A DNA stretch of 7,779 nucleotides from Pseudomonadota bacterium. GTDB lineage: Bacteria > Pseudomonadota > Gammaproteobacteria > Burkholderiales > Ferrovaceae. How positions within the stretch are numbered: position 1 is the stretch's first letter; each line of letters begins with the position of its first letter. The stretch lies in NCBI GenBank assembly GCA_021804345.1, contig JAJZHV010000043.1, forward strand, positions 1 to 7,779. Reading direction: 5' to 3'. The notes under the pieces were generated by a model. It was given only the letters and a program-made list of their open reading frames with translations. It searched no databases and was not told where the DNA came from. This document shows positions 6,581 through 7,779 of the stretch, piece after piece. Made by a program: the position numbers and the translations under genes.

Positions 6581-7283
6581 GGCAAGCCCAGCGCCGTCCC
6601 GTCAGACCCGGCTGGATGCCCTGCGTGGCGTGGCCATCCTCATGATGGTAGCCTTTCATACCTGCTACGACCTGACTCATTTCGGATACGCCCACTTCCG
6701 AATGCTGGAAGATCCCTTCTGGACCACGTGGCGTACCCTCATCGTCAGTTGTTTCGTGTTCTTGGCGGGAGCAAGTCAACAGCTGTCTCTAGCAGGATCG
6801 CAACGGAGTTTTTACACGCGTCTTGCTCAGGTGGGTGGTTGTGCCGTTCTGGTCAGCCTGGTCACTCTGGCGCTGTTTGGAACACGCTGGATTTATTTTG
6901 GGGTGCTGCACTTTTTTACCCTGGCTGCCCTGTTGACGCGCCCGGTGCTGTCACGTCCGGCCATCCTGGGTTGGGGTGGTGTGGGTTTGCTCCTGCTGGC
7001 CCAGGTCCTGGCCAGTCCCCTGATGGATTCTCGCCCCCTCAACTGGATTGGGCTTGCTGCGCATAAACCCGCCACAGAAGACTATGCGCCCCTGGTGCCC
7101 TGGTTGGGCCTGTACTGGTTAGGTGCCTGGTTGCAGCTACGGTTTCCTCACTGGAGCGGCGCGCAGGCACTCACTTCCGCACGACCCACCAGGCTGTTCG
7201 CCCTTCTGGGACGCCACGCACTGCTGATTTATATGCTGCACCAACCCCTGCTATTTGGTTTGATGAGCGCATTCAGACTGTAA
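6558..7283 (+). CDS. DUF1624 / HGSNAT-catalytic-type membrane protein
   Basis: The 241-residue, strongly hydrophobic protein probably has six or seven membrane helices (roughly 22-37, 58-77, 92-108, 112-128, 135-153, 177-193 and 218-238). The N-terminal motif RLDALRGVAILMMVAFHTCYDL (18-39), the DYAPLVPWLGLYWLGAW block (175-191) and the C-terminal LLGRHALLIYMLHQPLLFGLM (216-236) fit the DUF1624 / heparan-alpha-glucosaminide N-acetyltransferase catalytic family. Members are integral-membrane proteins thought to be related to acyltransferases; His34 is a candidate catalytic residue by family analogy. The bacterial substrate is unknown. The ATG at 6558 lies inside the end of gspC, without a good Shine-Dalgarno, so coupled translation is likely. 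Nothing in the sequence links it mechanistically to secretion, and shared transcription may be incidental. The family is fairly sure, the function unknown. Confidence 0.82.
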   Translation: MRRPHRTKASPAPSRQTRLDALRGVAILMMVAFHTCYDLTHFGYAHFRMLEDPFWTTWRTLIVSCFVFLAGASQQLSLAGSQRSFYTRLAQVGGCAVLVSLVTLALFGTRWIYFGVLHFFTLAALLTRPVLSRPAILGWGGVGLLLLAQVLASPLMDSRPLNWIGLAAHKPATEDYAPLVPWLGLYWLGAWLQLRFPHWSGAQALTSARPTRLFALLGRHALLIYMLHQPLLFGLMSAFRL

Positions 7284-7311
7284 ACAACGGGAAGAGCGCG
7301 ACGGGAAGAAT

Positions 7312-7341
7312 AAAAAAAGCGAGGCCAGAATCTGACCTCGC
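7312..7341 (-). terminator. Intrinsic terminator of the right-edge minus-strand gene
   Basis: Read on the minus strand, GCGAGGTCAG and CTGGCCTCGC form a 10-bp stem with one G-U pair around the loop ATT, followed at once by seven T. On the plus strand the same hairpin has a C-A mismatch and no T run after it, so it serves the minus-strand gene ending at 7388, 47 bases upstream. The converging plus-strand gene ending at 7283 has no clear terminator of its own. Confidence 0.85.
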
Positions 7342-7387
7342 GAGGCGGGGGAAAGGGAGGGCCAAAAGCCGCGCGCCTAGCGCTGGC

Positions 7388-7779
7388 TTAGTTGACAGCC
7401 TGCTCTTGGGCGTGAAAACGCTGCAATTCCTTCATGTGGGTGCGCAGCGCCACCTGTGCCTGATAAAACGCCTGACGATAGCTGTCCAGCGACTGCTGGC
7501 TGACGGCCATGTAATGCTCATCGCCACTGGCCAGAGCCTGGGTGAGTTGATCGCGTGCACGGGCCATTGCCGTGGCCAGACGGGACACCTGATCCACCTG
7601 CTGATTCAAGGCCGCCATCAACGCCTTATGAGTTTGGGCGCGTTGCAGCTGCTCACTGCCCTGCTCCATCAACGCCAGGCGCGCCTGCTCCGGCAAGAGA
7701 GCGCTGTGGGCAGCACGTGGCTCAGATTCCTGAGGGTGATGCAAGGTACCGGCCCAGGCGGCATGCGGGCCGCTCAAAG
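7388..7779 (-). CDS. Hypothetical small helical, probably exported protein (5' end cut off)
   Basis: The frame is open from the right edge to TAA at 7388-7390, with about 130 codons visible. The only visible start candidate near the edge is a TTG at 7775-7777. The frame probably continues outside the window, because the first visible residues (LSGPHAAWAGTLHH) look like the end of a signal peptide with an AWA/G cleavage site. The rest is almost entirely helix-forming and rich in Gln, Ala, Leu and Met, with heptad-like spacing (about 27-125, e.g. ALMAALNQQVDQVSRLATAMARARDQLTQAL). No Cys and no known catalytic motif is seen. I do not recognise the family. A periplasmic coiled-coil or helical-bundle protein is likely. 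It is followed by its own terminator, so it ends a separate transcription unit not tied to the gsp genes. Confidence 0.7.
   Translation of the reverse strand, partial: LSGPHAAWAGTLHHPQESEPRAAHSALLPEQARLALMEQGSEQLQRAQTHKALMAALNQQVDQVSRLATAMARARDQLTQALASGDEHYMAVSQQSLDSYRQAFYQAQVALRTHMKELQRFHAQEQAVN

Noticed and set aside
7312..7341. Bidirectional terminator for both converging genes
   Set aside because: On the plus strand the stem has a C-A mismatch and no T run follows, so only minus-strand termination is supported.
1..7779. CRISPR array, insertion sequence, attachment site or RNA gene
   Set aside because: No spaced direct repeats, transposase-like frames, terminal inverted repeats or tRNA/rRNA-like stretches were seen; almost all bases are in the gsp genes or their neighbours.

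Overview
The window is GC-rich and densely coded. It holds most of a type II secretion system (T2SS, general secretory pathway) locus of a proteobacterium. Several products have wording I associate with Burkholderiales-type Betaproteobacteria: the GspL N-terminal block LREALPNLLEE...QCHFAL, GspK VDHLGEVWAVP, GspI TPNPAFRRVDVQV, a short GspC without a PDZ domain, and gspC lying apart from the gspG-N block. I therefore suggest a betaproteobacterium. This is inference from remembered family features; no search was run.

Layout. From about 6048 down to the left edge, the minus strand is one uninterrupted operon: gspG, gspH, gspI, gspJ, gspK, gspL, gspM, gspN, then the first 93 codons of an open frame that is probably gspD and runs off at base 1. 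Every junction overlaps. Five are 4-nt ATGA/GTGA overlaps, one is a 1-nt TGATG, and gspG/H and gspK/L overlap by about 29 and 14 nt. Translation is probably coupled along the whole chain. G, H, I, J and K are the pseudopilins, L and M the inner-membrane platform, N an accessory inner-membrane-anchored protein, and D the outer-membrane secretin. gspE, gspF and a prepilin peptidase gene are not in the window.

On the plus strand, divergent from gspG across a gap of about 52 bp, lie gspC (6101-6580) and an overlapping gene for a multi-pass membrane protein of the DUF1624/HGSNAT-catalytic type (6558-7283). The right end holds a minus-strand gene, cut off at its 5' end, for a small helical, probably exported protein of unknown function. 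A clear intrinsic terminator follows it.

The most notable observation is that gspJ carries one in-frame amber codon (TAG, 4178-4180). The same reading frame then continues for 80 more GspJ-like codons to a normal stop that overlaps gspK. The system otherwise looks intact, so this is a recent nonsense mutation, a sequence error, or a read-through/restart site. I found no mobile element, CRISPR array, tRNA or rRNA, and no evidence of a wholly new system. Apart from gspJ and a few odd N-termini, the locus is a conventional T2SS.
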